DNA of 64,000 nt from Corbicula japonica (Eukaryota; Mollusca; Bivalvia; Venerida; Cyrenidae), in assembly GCA_038501625.1 (NCBI GenBank), contig JAZAYU010000009.1, positions 186,001 through 250,000 on the forward strand, in the 5' to 3' direction. This document shows, piece after piece, positions 37,301-46,308 of this stretch. Under the pieces are notes generated by a model that worked only from the letters and a program-made list of their open reading frames with translations, ran no database searches and had not been told where the DNA came from. The position numbers were made by a program, and so were the translations under genes. Every line of letters begins with the position of its first letter. The first letter of the stretch is position 1.

Positions 37301-40300
37301 ATGTGGTTAATATAAGCAAGAGGGCCATGATGGCCCTTTATCACTCACCTGAGTACAACAAAGTTGTGTTGTACGAGACCCAACGTCTCGATATGGTGAA
37401 CATTTACACCAAGTTATTTTAAAATCAAATAAGAAACAACAAATCTACAGCTTGGAAAAGAAAATGCTATTTTTAGTAACAGTGACCTTGACTTTTGACC
37501 TACCTGCATGGGTATTGTAAGCAACACATCCCCTTGTCCTGGTGAACATTTATGTAAAGTCATTTTGAAATCACTCCATTCATTAGGAATTAAGAGCACA
37601 GACAAGAAAATTTTATTTTTAGTAACAGTGACCTTGACCTTGGACCAACAGGCATGGGTATTGTACGCGAAAGTACACCTCGTCATGGTAAACATTTGAG
37701 CCAAGTTATAAAAAATCCAATGAGAAATAACAAATTTACAGCCTGGACAAGATTTTCCTTTTTTTAGTAACAGTGACCTAGTTTTTGACCCCAGGTGACC
37801 CATATTCAAACTCGTCCAATTAATAACTGGGACATATGTCCTGACCAAGTTTCTTTACAATCTGATAATCAGAGAAAAAATGTGACCACTATAGTGTTAA
37901 CAAGAAAATTCTATTTTTAGTAACAGTGACCTAGTTTTTGGACCCAGATGACCCATATTCGAATTTGTCCGAGAAATCATTGGGACAAACATCCTGACCA
38001 AGTTTCATGACAATCGGAGCAAAAATGTGACCTCTAGAGTGTAAACAAGAAAATTGTATTTTTAGTAACAGTGACCTAGTTTTTGGACCCAGATGACCCA
38101 TATTCAAACTCGTCCGAGAAATCATTGGGACAAACATCCTGAAAAAGTGTCATGACAATCAGAACAAAAATGTGACCGCTAGAGTGCTAACAAGAAAATT
38201 CTTTTTTTTTGTTACAGTGACCTAGTGTTTGGACCCAGATGACCCATATTCAAACTTCTCCTAGAAATCATTGGGACAAACATCCTGACCAACTTTCATG
38301 ACAATTGAAGCAAAAATGTGACCGCTAGAGTGTTAACAAGAAAATTCTATTTATAGTAACTGACCTAATTTTTGGACCCAGATGACCCGTATTCGAACTC
38401 TTCTGACAAATCATTGGGACAAACATCCTGACCAAGTTTTATGACAATCGGAGCAAAAATGTGACCGCTAGAGTGTTAACAAGAAAATGCTATTTTTAGT
38501 AACAGTGACCTAGTTTTTGGACCCTGATGACCCATATTGGAACTCGTCCAAGAAATCATTGGGACAAACATCCTGGCTAAATTTCATGACAATCGGACAA
38601 AAATATAACCTCTATTGCATTGACAAAATTTACCTTAGGGTTAGAGTTTAGGGTTAGGGTTAGGTAAAAAGGCCCATAACTCCGCCAAAAATTATCCGAT
38701 CAGAAATTCCTTAGGCTATGCACAACTAGGCTTGGTGAGAAACACTCCTGTGAAGTTTCAATGAAATCCCTTAAGCGGTTTTATAGAAGAAGCGAGGACA
38801 AGATTATGCTAAAAAGGGCCATAACTCAGCCAAAAATAATCCGAGCAGAAATTCCAGACGATATGCACAACTAGACTTGGTGACAAACACTCCTGTGAAT
38901 TTTCAAAGAAATCCCTCAAGCGGTTTTGGAGAAGAAGCGAGGACAAGATTATTTCGGACGGACGGACGGACGGACTGAAAGACGGACGGACGGACGGTCC
39001 GATTACTATATGCCTCCCTTCGGGGCATAATAACCAGCAAAATGTATGGTTCGTTCACACAGCTTTTTATGGTTTCAATTTCAAACTTTTTGCAATTTTT
39101 ATTTAATAACTGAGAAAAGAAAATAGTTATTGAGAATATCTAATGCTTTTTGTTCGTAATTAATTAAAATATAAAAGTTATAAAGCATTTATGTCTATGA
39201 TAACGACATATTAATTTTATATTAGCAAAGTGTTTATATTCGGATATCCGGATATCCGTTCGGATCGTTCAACGGATATCCGGATCCCAAATTCAGGATC
39301 CGTTGACATCCCTAGTCGTTTTTAAACAAATTAGTAAAAATTAAAAATTAATAATCATGTTAAAACATTTAATTAACTGTGTTCTGGTTTCCGACTTAAA
39401 GAAAAGCAAGAGAAATGTATAGACTGTCGGCTGGGGTTTTATTTGATTATACGCTGGCGCAGCGGCGCTACTTAAAAATGATATTGCCTCTAATTTGGAG
39501 CAAACAACCACCGTGACGCAACCAATTGAGCTAACCGGGACTACCGCCTACATAGGTTGATCGGATAGCTCTGATATACGTTATCATCACTACACGACTT
39601 CGGTAACGGGTTATTTTACTTATACTCGTAATAGTACTGACTATTTGTATGAGGAGACTTTTTACGGCCGCCACACTGCACACATAGCGCTACTGTGAAT
39701 TTCCAATGATATTGCCTCTACCTGGGAGAATACCTGTGCTATAAAATGACAAAGCGTTCTCACCTTTAAAATCTTTTAAAAAATACTTACTCATCAGGCG
39801 TTTATCGGTTTGTTTGTTTTGTGTTTTAGAATGCGAATTTATTACATGGTTCGATGTACTTTTTCATTATTCAAGTTTGCGATACAAACAAAATGAATTA
39901 GATTAGATGACAAGGAAATTCGTACGGTAGAGAAAATCACTGAACCTATCCAGAAAACGTCTACTTTTCAGATCTGACATGCCTGTTTTGGCCTGTTTAC
40001 TCGCCCTATCTTTAACAGGTTTCTCACTTTTTCCTGAGATTTTCTAGAGGAACAGTCCTTATGTGTTTTATCTTTGTCTTTGTCTTTTTTTTTCTTTTTT
40101 TTTCCTTGACTTCGATTTCTTGATTTTAAGTTTTCTTTAAGCAAATCGGAACTCTCTGAATTTCCCGCCATAGCGTAAAATGTTTAAATAACTTACTTTT
40201 ATTGCTAAATCCTTAGTCATTGTTTAAATTTGCAAGTTTCAGTTTAATTTGATCCTTATCACTTCTGTTTTGAATGTTTATGTTAACTTTGTTTATATTT

Positions 40301-42828
40301 ACCACGTCCAAACACACTGATTTGTTGACCGCTAACAAGAAGTGGCAAAACCGGTTTCATGAAAACCCATCACTGTTTTTATGAATTAGGAATTATTTTT
40401 AATTTTAGAATAATTTTACCTCCGTGAAATGGGTGTTTGCGTTGTATAAATTTAAGAAATTACTATATATCCACTAAAATGTTCAATTATTGCCTAAAAA
40501 TTAGTTTTTTTGAATTTTTTAAACGTGAAAACAAGTCCTCGACATACCAGTGTGACCTTCGCCTCCTTGTTTTTACTACTTTGTTTTTCGGCGTTAGCTG
40601 TCTAAGCTCACTTTTGACCTAGTTTTTCTACCAATTAAATGTTGTAAATAAAACTTATTATGCAGCGGGAAAATCAAATAGATTATTTCGATTGGTTGTT
40701 AGTGGGTGTTATTTACGATTACCGTCACGATTTTTATATTGTGCGTTAGTATTAACCTGGCACTCACATGTTCGGGCATTTTCGTTTTTAAAAGCGATAA
40801 TTGTATCGAAGAAAAACACATTTATGGAATAAATAACCAGTTAAGTCATTTGGTGGCTTAAATACGATTATATATGGAATATTCATGGGAGTCGGGTAAA
40901 CACTTTCGTACAATACACAGTGTAAGACGACAGAGAAGTGCAGATATTTCTAGTTCTTTCTGGTTCCTTTCTATTTCATTTGATACTGATTGTAATTTCA
41001 AGACCACAAACAAAAATATTCAATGGTGTAATGGTTAGCGCACTCCCCTCGCAAGCGGAGGGCCCCGGGTTCAATACTCGGGAAGAGCACTTTTTTAAAA
41101 GTTAATTAACGTAAAAGTTGGTAGATTTCGCACTTGTAACAAGTTGTTATTATGTATATTTATTATATTTCAAGAACATGTATTCATCTTGAGTTCTAAC
41201 TCTACAAGAGGTATTTCACTGAAACTGAATAAATGTAAATCAAGACTTATTATAAGACATTGCTTCCTTAATCGACGTATTATCGTCAAACGAAATTGTT
41301 GAACCAGCTTCAACATTTTTTCGGACAGACACTTTCAATGAAGTTATGGGGTTTCCATGACTCGGTCGCTTAATCCCTAGGCAATACTAAGAAGGCAGGG
41401 ATGGTTCGTCAACTGCTATAACAAGTAAAATAAAATTACTTAATGGTGTCTGATTCCCCGCTCTATATTTCTTTCTTTCTTTCTTATAATCTGTTTCATC
41501 AACGCCGTTTATCTTTTTTAAAGATATTTCTTGTTTTAATGTATTTAACTGAAACCAACAATAAAAAATATCTTTGTTGGGAAGTAGGTTGGATTGGGGA
41601 TGGGGATGGTTAGTACGCAATATATAAAAAAAGTTCTTATACTGTAACAAAATAATTCTTGAAACAAACAACCCACTCAGGGCGCACCCCTCATCCTAAG
41701 AATAGAATGTTCTATAACAGTTATTTTTCATCATTAACCAAACCTCTCGTAAGATAACACTTTTTTATTTTCATATCTAAACTTCAACAAAACAACTTTT
41801 ATTTTCAACTCACTCCAACCACTCCTCCCTTTATATTTGTTTTCTTTTATAAGTTTTACAAAAAATTATATACACTACTTCTAGATATGTATTTTATCTC
41901 CTAAAAACAAAAAAAAGAATCTTGACTTGCTCCTCATTTGTAATGTGACTCCATTTACATTGTGCTTTATTTTCTCTGACCACTTGATTTTCGTCTTTCT
42001 AAATACGACTTGAACATGCTGTCGTTTCCAACTGGCTCTTTTTGTAAGAACAATTTATAATTTGCTTACAGGGGACAGTATGAACGCCGCTGCTATTGGA
42101 GGTTTTTCGGCAGCAGTAGCAGTGCTATTTATGGCTGTTGTTGTACTTGTTCTTGCAGTTCTTAAGCTCAGGTACGCAGGACTGTAATTTGTGTGATTAT
42201 TCATTGCAGTATTTGCTAAATTCTTATGTTTTATAATAAGCGTTTTGAAGTAGTAAAATAGTAATCTGTATAAAAAAACATAGATACATTACTCATTTTT
42301 CTTCTTTTATCGAATTTATTCTCTTCCATTACATGAGATGAAAATTAAAACTGGTTTTCCAACAATTATTTGTTTTAATTATTAAAATTTAAATACATTT
42401 TCATCTACAGTTTCAAATCAGTTACCAGTAAAATTATTTAATTTGATAAAGTTTTAACTTTTTAGAACTGCAGCGGTTGTTTACAATTTAATAGCATATA
42501 TGGGTATATATTTAGTTTTTATACGATTTTTCTAAACTACCTTTGCTATCAGGTCACATAAAAGGTCACAAAAGAATACTTAACATTGTTATACTCGCCT
42601 AAGTTGAACAGCATTTATACTTTGTAATAATTACGATTGTTTAATGTGTTCTCAACTGTTAACATTGATTGAAGGTCACAGCTGGAACATGTGCCGGGAT
42701 TTACCTGGGAATTTTGCTGCACCATTCAGAAGAAAGAAGAACCACAAACCTACACTGGTCTTCAAATAAACGGATCGAGTAATGGAGATGAATATGAAAA
42801 TGTCATGGAAACCAAATCCTCAGTATAA
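19313..42828 (+). CDS. Receptor gene 1: FTP-domain membrane protein with ITAM-like tail (five exons)
   Basis: Exons 19313-19370, 30304-30531, 35711-35962, 42072-42171 and 42675-42828 join in frame (phases 1, 1, 1, 2) to 792 nt, which is 263 residues and a stop. The domains in order are: signal peptide (1-17); an F5/8C domain of the fucolectin/FTP type (about 20-180); one transmembrane helix (about 190-212); and a cytoplasmic tail of about 50 residues with YTGL, ten residues, then YENV. That matches the ITAM pattern except for Val at the last position. Proteins with ITAM-type tails signal through Src- and Syk-family kinases in other animals. Binding of sugars or damaged cells is inferred from the FTP domain only. 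Exon 1 is the least certain, because it is linked only by phase across an 11-kb intron. Confidence 0.75.
19521..19988 (+). mobile_element. Dispersed element, uninterrupted copy (inverted partner 23163-24100)
   Basis: Begins GGGGTCTAACCTAAAGTAAG and ends with two or three short repeats of TTTAGGACAATTTCATGGAG. The whole sequence recurs in inverted orientation at 23163-24100, where a 465-bp foldback element interrupts it. The open frame at 19657-19863 (minus) recurs with the element at 23283-23489. It is conserved because the element is, with no sign of being a host gene. Confidence 0.75.
20042..20320 (+). CDS. Unrecognised Lys/Arg-rich open frame
   Basis: After a pyrimidine-rich stretch ending TTTTTTAG a frame continues with MRKRKPVSNLRRKWKE and further Lys/Ser/Pro-rich sequence to a stop at 20320. 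It is unlike simple AT-rich noise and may be a piece of a transposon protein with a nuclear-localisation-like sequence. It lies in intron 1 of receptor gene 1. No family was recognised. Confidence 0.25.
   Translation, partial: TNSCFHFLGLVPNMRKRKPVSNLRRKWKETERKRKLSHISSPLKTTKKKIRLTSPSPLKLLSPRSTSVKRDILILLSVRILIFVKRNTKKSE
20321..21533. other. Intron 1 sequence, no gene
   Basis: AT-rich. It contains a possible right-hand hAT-like end at 21145-21158 (TCGTTGCCATCCCT). Confidence 0.4.
21534..22754 (+). mobile_element. Degenerate Tc1/mariner-like element, copy 2
   Basis: Flanked by TA on both sides, with inverted ends CACTGGTTAAAAGTTCTAAG and its counterpart ending GACTAGTG. It is nearly the same as 6219-7437 along its whole length, in the same orientation. 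A frame starting MKRLTSADNDIAVKI resembles the start of Tc1 transposases; the frame at 22244-22483 matches the C-terminal frame of copy 1. The catalytic middle is lacking. Confidence 0.8.
23163..24100 (-). mobile_element. Dispersed element, interrupted inverted copy
   Basis: The reverse complement of 19521-19988, split at CTTA/TACTTT by the foldback element 23508-23972. The sequence resumes exactly after it, with TA repeated on both sides. Confidence 0.8.
23508..23972. mobile_element. 465-bp foldback MITE with TA duplication
   Basis: Starts TACTTAAGGACTTTGAAAAC and ends with its complement. The inversion continues inward for most of the length (AAGACAGTAACCCT facing AGGGTTACTGTCTT, then AAAAGTAACACTT facing AAGTGTTACTTTT). 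Comparison with the empty copy at 19640-19660 shows insertion with a TA duplication, as for Tc1/mariner-type elements. No coding content. Confidence 0.85.
24231..25883. mobile_element. 1.65-kb TIR element (hAT-like), GC-rich right end
   Basis: Ends are ATAGGCGGATCCAGG and its complement. Flanking octamers CCAATAAC and GTAATAAC agree at six of eight positions, consistent with an 8-bp hAT-type duplication. A poly-G tract follows the left end, and the last 140 bases are rich in GGCCCC/GGACCC, in contrast with the AT-rich centre. No transposase was recognised, so it is probably non-autonomous. Confidence 0.75.
26270..27990 (+). pseudogene. CR1-type LINE reverse transcriptase remnant, split by a foldback
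   Basis: The left part (26285-26720) reads with shifts as GVKQGSQ (RT motif B), a FIGRHS stretch aligning with the F-A-D-D region, WGLKINTNKTKIMVLE, and FKYLCNHLFFNGSWY. The right part (27460-28000) reads NVAVWGNHDSNDIELVH and VLNVKNSSNVDGLYGQLGR, typical of the region after the RT. The middle is occupied by the inverted-repeat element 26733-27447. Many stops and shifts make it inactive. Confidence 0.7.
26733..27447. mobile_element. 715-bp foldback element
   Basis: Begins AGGTGGTATCATTTGTCA and ends TGACAAATGATACCACCT. The two arms are complementary for about 330 bases each with few mismatches (for example TTCAATAAACTTTACTAGAA facing TTCTAGTAAAGTTTATTGAA), around a short centre near 27090. 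The minus-strand open frame across it is a palindromic artefact. Confidence 0.85.
28546..30062. mobile_element. 1.5-kb long inverted repeat with 1-kb loop
   Basis: Left arm 28546-28790 (TTACCTTGAAAACAGACTTT onward) is complementary with mismatches to right arm 29822-30062. The paired words include CTTCCTATACTTCCACT with its complement, and ATGGTGTACAAT with ATTGTACACCAT. The loop holds an unrecognised open frame (29195-29488, minus). The AAGGTGGTATCAT word at 28375 matches the end of the 715-bp foldback, so the two may be related. Confidence 0.7.
30304..30531 (+). CDS. Receptor gene 1, exon 2: first half of F5/8C (FTP) domain
   Basis: The acceptor AAATAG|GA opens in phase 1. The exon reads NIALKKSATQ, then ASLAVDGE, CTHT, YWSVDLGGFYHVTGIRVFNR, the standard succession of the fucolectin/tachylectin-4/pentraxin domain. 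Donor T|GTAATT in phase 1. At the junction with exon 3 the sequence reads N-R-I-S-S, so the R-x-D sugar-contact signature of F-type lectins is not evident and fucose binding is uncertain. Confidence 0.88.
30560..31740. repeat. Tandem and dispersed repeat array with AAGGTCAAGGTCA words
   Basis: Two units of about 160 bp (GTGAAGTTTTTTGTGAAAGT at 30628 and 30790) are followed by about five imperfect units of 130-150 bp with TCAAGGTCACT, AAAAATAGAAATTCAGTTT and TAACTTGAGTTTGC. Noncoding, in intron 2 of receptor gene 1. Confidence 0.7.
31790..31870 (+). repeat. Partial GAGCC-type dispersed repeat
   Basis: Contains GCGCTCAACATGGGGCTAGG and CAGTCAAACCGAGC, words of the family. Confidence 0.55.
31876..35533. 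mobile_element. hAT-like element, 3.66 kb
   Basis: The ends are inverted (AGGGATGGCAACGAGTA and TACTCGTTGCCATCCCT), with subterminal GAGTACTCGATCG-type repeats at both ends. Flanking octamers TTTTGATA and TTTATATA agree at six of eight positions. It fills most of intron 2 of receptor gene 1. No transposase frame was recognised; short frames at 32281-32569 overlap on both strands and are not convincing. Confidence 0.7.
34212..34286 (-). repeat. tRNA-Thr(TGT)-like sequence
   Basis: On the minus strand: GCCTCTATAGCTCAGTGGTA, a TTTGTAA loop and GGTTCAATCCC. The A and B boxes look good, but the acceptor and anticodon stems do not pair well, so a tRNA pseudogene or SINE head is more likely than a working tRNA. 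Confidence 0.4.
35711..35962 (+). CDS. Receptor gene 1, exon 3: second half of F5/8C (FTP) domain
   Basis: The acceptor ATTTTAG|CT opens in phase 1. The exon reads KRLRDFSMYGTSANP, an IEIPHRQPPEKTILTLCEAEV ending typical of FTP domains, and donor TCAG|GTAATA in phase 1. It is a clear paralogue of the exon at 63068-63316 on the other strand. Confidence 0.88.
37400..38600. repeat. Tandem repeat of about 145-bp units
   Basis: Seven or more units share AGTAACAGTGACCTAGTTTTT, GACCCAGATGACCCATATTC and ATCATTGGGACAAACATCCT. The open frames here on both strands come from the repeat unit. Confidence 0.85.
38631..38667 (+). repeat. Short interstitial TTAGGG-like telomeric repeat
   Basis: About five imperfect TTAGGG units (TTAGGGTTAGAGTTTAGGG onward) between the 145-bp array and the ACGG-ended repeat. 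Confidence 0.7.
38640..39035 (+). repeat. ACGG-ended molluscan-type dispersed repeat
   Basis: Two copies of about 140 bp around CCATAACTCCGCCAAAAAT and CGAGGACAAGATTATG, then GGACGGACGGACGGACTG and CCTCCCTTCGGGGCATAATA. The same kind of tail ends the array at 53-54 kb. Confidence 0.7.
39323..41020. other. Intron 3 sequence, no exon seen
   Basis: Contains a small inverted piece of the GAGCC family near 39650-39720 and a Lys-rich antisense frame (39968-40171) that rests on a poly-T/TTTTTC tract. I searched for a CCP exon equivalent to the one in receptor gene 2 and did not see one. Confidence 0.4.
41020..41093 (+). repeat. tRNA-like sequence (SINE-type)
   Basis: GGTGTAATGGTTAGCGCACT resembles an A box/D-arm and CCCCGGGTTCAATACTCGGG a T-arm, with a CTCGCAA loop. 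The acceptor stem does not pair, so it is not called as a functional tRNA. Confidence 0.4.
42072..42171 (+). CDS. Receptor gene 1, exon 4: transmembrane helix
   Basis: The acceptor GCTTACAG|GG opens in phase 1 and the donor AG|GTACGC closes in phase 2. It encodes GGFSAAVAVLFMAVVVLVLA followed by K-L-R as a stop-transfer. The GGFSAAVA start is identical to that of the transmembrane exon at 56559-56694. Confidence 0.88.
42675..42828 (+). CDS. Receptor gene 1, exon 5: cytoplasmic tail with ITAM-like motif
   Basis: The acceptor TTGAAG|G matches phase 2 of exon 4. After a short linker it reads IQKKEEPQT, then Y-T-G-L, ten residues, Y-E-N-V, and ends K-S-S-V-stop. The QKKE stretch and the spacing of the two tyrosines match the tail exon of receptor gene 2. 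The second motif has Val instead of Leu/Ile. An acceptor closer to the motif (CATTCAG) would break the frame and was rejected. Confidence 0.85.
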
Positions 42829-44188
42829 ACAGAAAATGATGCAATTCAACCTTTAAGACAAACGGATCTGGTTCAGCAGATTTCAACTTAACTTTAATAT
42901 TCAGTTTTTATTCCTGTAGCTGATTGTAGGCACAACACATAAAACTGGTCAACATACAAAAACGTTGGGAATAACAACAATGCGTTTTCGTTGTTCTTTT
43001 CTGCAGAATACGAAGTGATTTTACGCCATGTTAAATACGAGTACGTCGCTCTATTAAATTTAATCTCAAACTTTCTCCAGCCTTAAACAAGTAAATCTTA
43101 ACTAAAAGTAATCCTTAAACTCCGATATTGTACCTGTTTTTGTTTAAATTCTTTGAAAATTCTAGCTATGTTTAATTAAATTATAAACACGGTATTTTTT
43201 AAGACTAAAGACTTCTGACAACTGTCTTAACATCTAGGTCAAAAGCTAAATTCCATAATTTCCATATAATTTTAGTATTTTCTTGTTTTGTTATTTTGAC
43301 CTTATCTTTTCGTTTAAAGTGACTCAATTTGATCATTATTTAGACTAGTTTGACATATATATTTTGACGTTTCTGATTTTCAGACTTTCCCAACATTGAT
43401 TGGTAGACAATCATTCAAAAACCAAAACAACATACGTCACAGACACTACTAAAAATAACCTGAGGGGATCTTCCTGCCATGGAACGGTCAGTGACAATAC
43501 AAAAAAATGATACAAATTCAATCTACCATTCATTCTACCTATCATTTCAAAATTTAATGATGGTTGAAATGCAATTTATTGAACTGTATGGAAGTTACAT
43601 CCTTAGATTGATCATAACCAGTTGCACTATGACTAATCCTTTTATCGCAAAAAACAGAGACACATTTATTTTTAAATTTTACTGAATACGAGTACAAATA
43701 TATCAATAATGTAAAATCAACAAATGTATACACTCATGTTTTCTGAATAACAAGCAAACATAAAGAAAAAAATACTCAACAGTTAATTGTAAATGTTATT
43801 TATTATCATGACGTTTTCTGTTGAAATAAAACAAGTTTACAGCAAAATGCCAGTAAATGAAGCCAAATGTTTTCTTTTAATTTATCGAATTATGATTGTT
43901 AAATCATATCGATTTATTTTAGTGGCTTCTTTTGCTTGTTCTTGGGCTGGTTTTCTCTATTTCATAAGATCTTTTAAAACTGAATGCGGTCGAAGAATGA
44001 CACACATATTTGGGTTTATGAAATGTTTTTGTTAATTATTACAGTAACTTTTTTCAATTAGAATTCTATTCACTCTTCGTGAAACAGTCAGTACATGAAC
44101 TTAAAGTAAGTTGCAAGCTAATTATTTTCAAAATAAATATTTTCAAAATAAATAATAAGGATTTCCATAAGTAGTTTTCAATTCCTGT
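42829..44188. other. 3' flank of receptor gene 1
   Basis: AT-rich, with an ATTAAA at about 43053 that could serve for polyadenylation. Frames at 43479-43685 and 43793-44035 lack recognisable features. Confidence 0.4.
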
Positions 44189-44379
44189 TCACGGTGTTGT
44201 TGTGCAGACCTTCCCTGAATACGAGACACTTTGCCACATTCGTCCAACACCCTCCAGCTGTTTTGTAAACTGGGCCTTAATTGCTGGATCCATATCGCTA
44301 AGAGCGGTACACTTGTCTGCCTCGCCGTCTATTACTGATAAGCATCCTTTAACCCAAACCGTTGCCTCCATTTCAGCAG
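44189..44379 (-). CDS. Secreted protein, exon 3
   Basis: Acceptor CCCTCAG|CT, phase 1, coding to the TGA at 44189-44191. Contains four of the eight cysteines' partners: KGC, DKC and the last VC before the end are here (three cysteines). Confidence 0.8.
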
Positions 44380-46242
44380 CTGAGGGAAAAGGAGAACACA
44401 GTTAAATATTTTCCGCTAATCATGTTATGAATTTTAGATATAATGAGATTTGCTTCAAGAATTATTGCACCAAATGTATTACTTGTTCCTGTTGGAGATT
44501 TTAAATGATAATTTCCTTAGTACCGAGATTGAATTCAACATCTATCTTATCGTTCAGATGCAGATATTTATTGGTTATATTTTTCTACTTTTTTGAATAT
44601 GACACGAGATGGCACATTTTAAATGTTTGATGTGACTTTTTGGGGAAAAAGCAGAATCGTTACAAGTATTTGTGAGACTGGGTGCTGTACAAGATAACGT
44701 ATTGTGTTATATTCGATCGTAAATGAACTAAAATGTATTAACGTTATAATAGTAATTACACGTTTATTTAAATACTTTATATTTAATAATGCCAAACAAA
44801 CACATATTCCTCTACTTAAAGACAAAATGATTTATCTGCTGTATTTTAATAAGTAATCTTTAAACTTAGCCAATTGTTGTTCATATGATTTTTTTTCAAA
44901 ATAAAGTAATTCAAGAAAGCAATGATAATTTAAGTATGCGAAATGTCAAATATCATAACTCATAAATACGAATTACTATATTGAAGGAACGGTCATAATA
45001 AGAAAAATAATTATTTTCTTTCTAAGAACTACGTTCTGCTAATATTGTTGAGGAAGTGAAATCTACTTACTGGTAAAGATACTAAGACCTTTGGCTTTAA
45101 CAGTAACTTCTGTAGTCTGGCATTTGTTGACAAGAAGCCCTGGTATTGTGGGTGCTGGACAGGTAGTAGGAGCAACAGTGCCCTGTACACAGCCAGGATT
45201 TGCGAGATTCAACTTGGAGAACACGGACTCGATGATGGACTTATAAAGCGTTGGTATTTCCGATATTTTGGTTGACAAATGAAAACACGAAGGACAGGAG
45301 GCACCTAGAATGCAATTAACATAATACTATATATTTTAAAGATTTAAGAAAACTCTTATATTGTTCGAGTTTCTGACAGGAGTAAGCAGTGCGATCTTTC
45401 TATGTGAAAAATTAGGTGATTCCCTTATAGAGCAGGGCTTACCCGATCTTGTGTAAGTACTGTATTTATTAACGTAATTATATGAACACATGGAGTTGTA
45501 TGAACGTTGTTGGTGACGATTACATGTAACATAAAGATTCATATTCTATTTCCACCAATACAAGTCACTTGAGCAATGTGCGTCATAAATACAACTGTTT
45601 ATCTTTTCAAATAGAACAGAAACATATCAACACACGTCTACAATTATTCACTCAATAAAAACAAAACAATGAGTGTGAATCTTAGGAATGTTAATGAGTG
45701 CACTGTATAAGTCGGTGGCTTTCTACGTTTAAATTCGATAAAGTGTAAATCAACATAATGGGGCCATCACACTATGACTTTCTGGTCAGCGTTCTATGAC
45801 GTGTAAGGAAACGTTTGTTATCGCCCATGGTTGCTGGAATAGCGCCAGAGCTTTGTGTGATCGCAAAGGAACGTCGGTGATCGCAGGGAATCGGCCGAGA
45901 TCGCTCAGCGCTGGTCCGGAAAAATGTTTTGAAAATGCACAAAAGTTCACACTGAGACTTCAGCGTTCTTCAGCGTTAAGTTTTAAACGCTCAGAGAACA
46001 TTGATCAGAACGTTATGGTGTGACTGCTCCTTTACATAAAGATTCTCATTTAATTTCAAGTATTTAAGATGAATAAAACTGACGAAGTATTCAGAAAACA
46101 TAAACATACGTTAATAAGTTTCAATACAATATTCTAATTGCCCTTGTTCTTAATTAATAATTAATTATTAAAAATACTTACCTTGGACAGGCTGACTTAG
46201 CACTGCAAAATAAACAATGATCGAGAAGATTTTGATCTCCAT
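44189..46242 (-). CDS. Secreted cysteine-containing protein, three exons, unrecognised
   Basis: Exons 46182-46242, 45071-45304 and 44189-44379 (minus strand, all junctions phase 1) join to 486 nt, 161 residues plus stop. Residues 1-21 are a signal peptide (MEIKIFSIIVYFAVLSQPVQ). The mature chain has eight cysteines, starting with a C-P-S-C pair, and one Trp-rich stretch (ATVWVKGC, RMWQSV). No transmembrane helix. Splice sites are strong (GTAAGT donors on both introns). A TATA-like box lies 59 bases before the ATG. It lies between the two convergent receptor genes, in the orientation of gene 2. No family was recognised; a small secreted ligand or immune effector is only a guess. Confidence 0.8.
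45071..45304 (-). CDS. Secreted protein, exon 2
   Basis: Acceptor TTCTAG|GT and donor A|GTAAGT, both phase 1. Encodes the mature N-terminus with C-P-S-C and cysteines in PGC, TTC and NKC. Confidence 0.8.
46182..46242 (-). CDS. Secreted protein, exon 1: signal peptide
   Basis: The ATG opens a hydrophobic leader that ends V-Q-G across the donor G|GTAAGT. Confidence 0.8.
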
Positions 46243-46300
46243 ATTAATGGTCGTTGTATGCGCTGGTAAATTGTATATGACACAAGTGATACAAATCTCA

Positions 46301-46308
46301 CTTATATA
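46301..46308 (-). promoter_or_regulatory. TATA-like box of the secreted-protein gene
   Basis: TATATAAG on the minus strand, 59 bases upstream of the ATG. Confidence 0.5.

Larger units (their letters stand above)
36450..39314. mobile_element. hAT-like element, 2.87 kb, carrying tandem repeats
   Basis: The ends TAGGGATGTCAACGGAT and its complement are followed by repeated GGATATCCGGATATCCG subterminal motifs at both ends. Flanking octamers GTCGTTTA (36442-36449) and GTCGTTTT (39315-39322) agree at seven of eight positions, the size of a hAT duplication. No transposase was recognised. The interior is filled by a second repeat (about 37018-39035) that ends with a run of ACGG units and CGGGGCATAATAA. 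It lies in intron 3 of receptor gene 1. Confidence 0.8.

Noticed and set aside
37414..38137. Open frames on the minus strand in the 145-bp array
   Set aside because: The frame follows the tandem unit and repeats itself, so there is no sign of a protein-coding gene.
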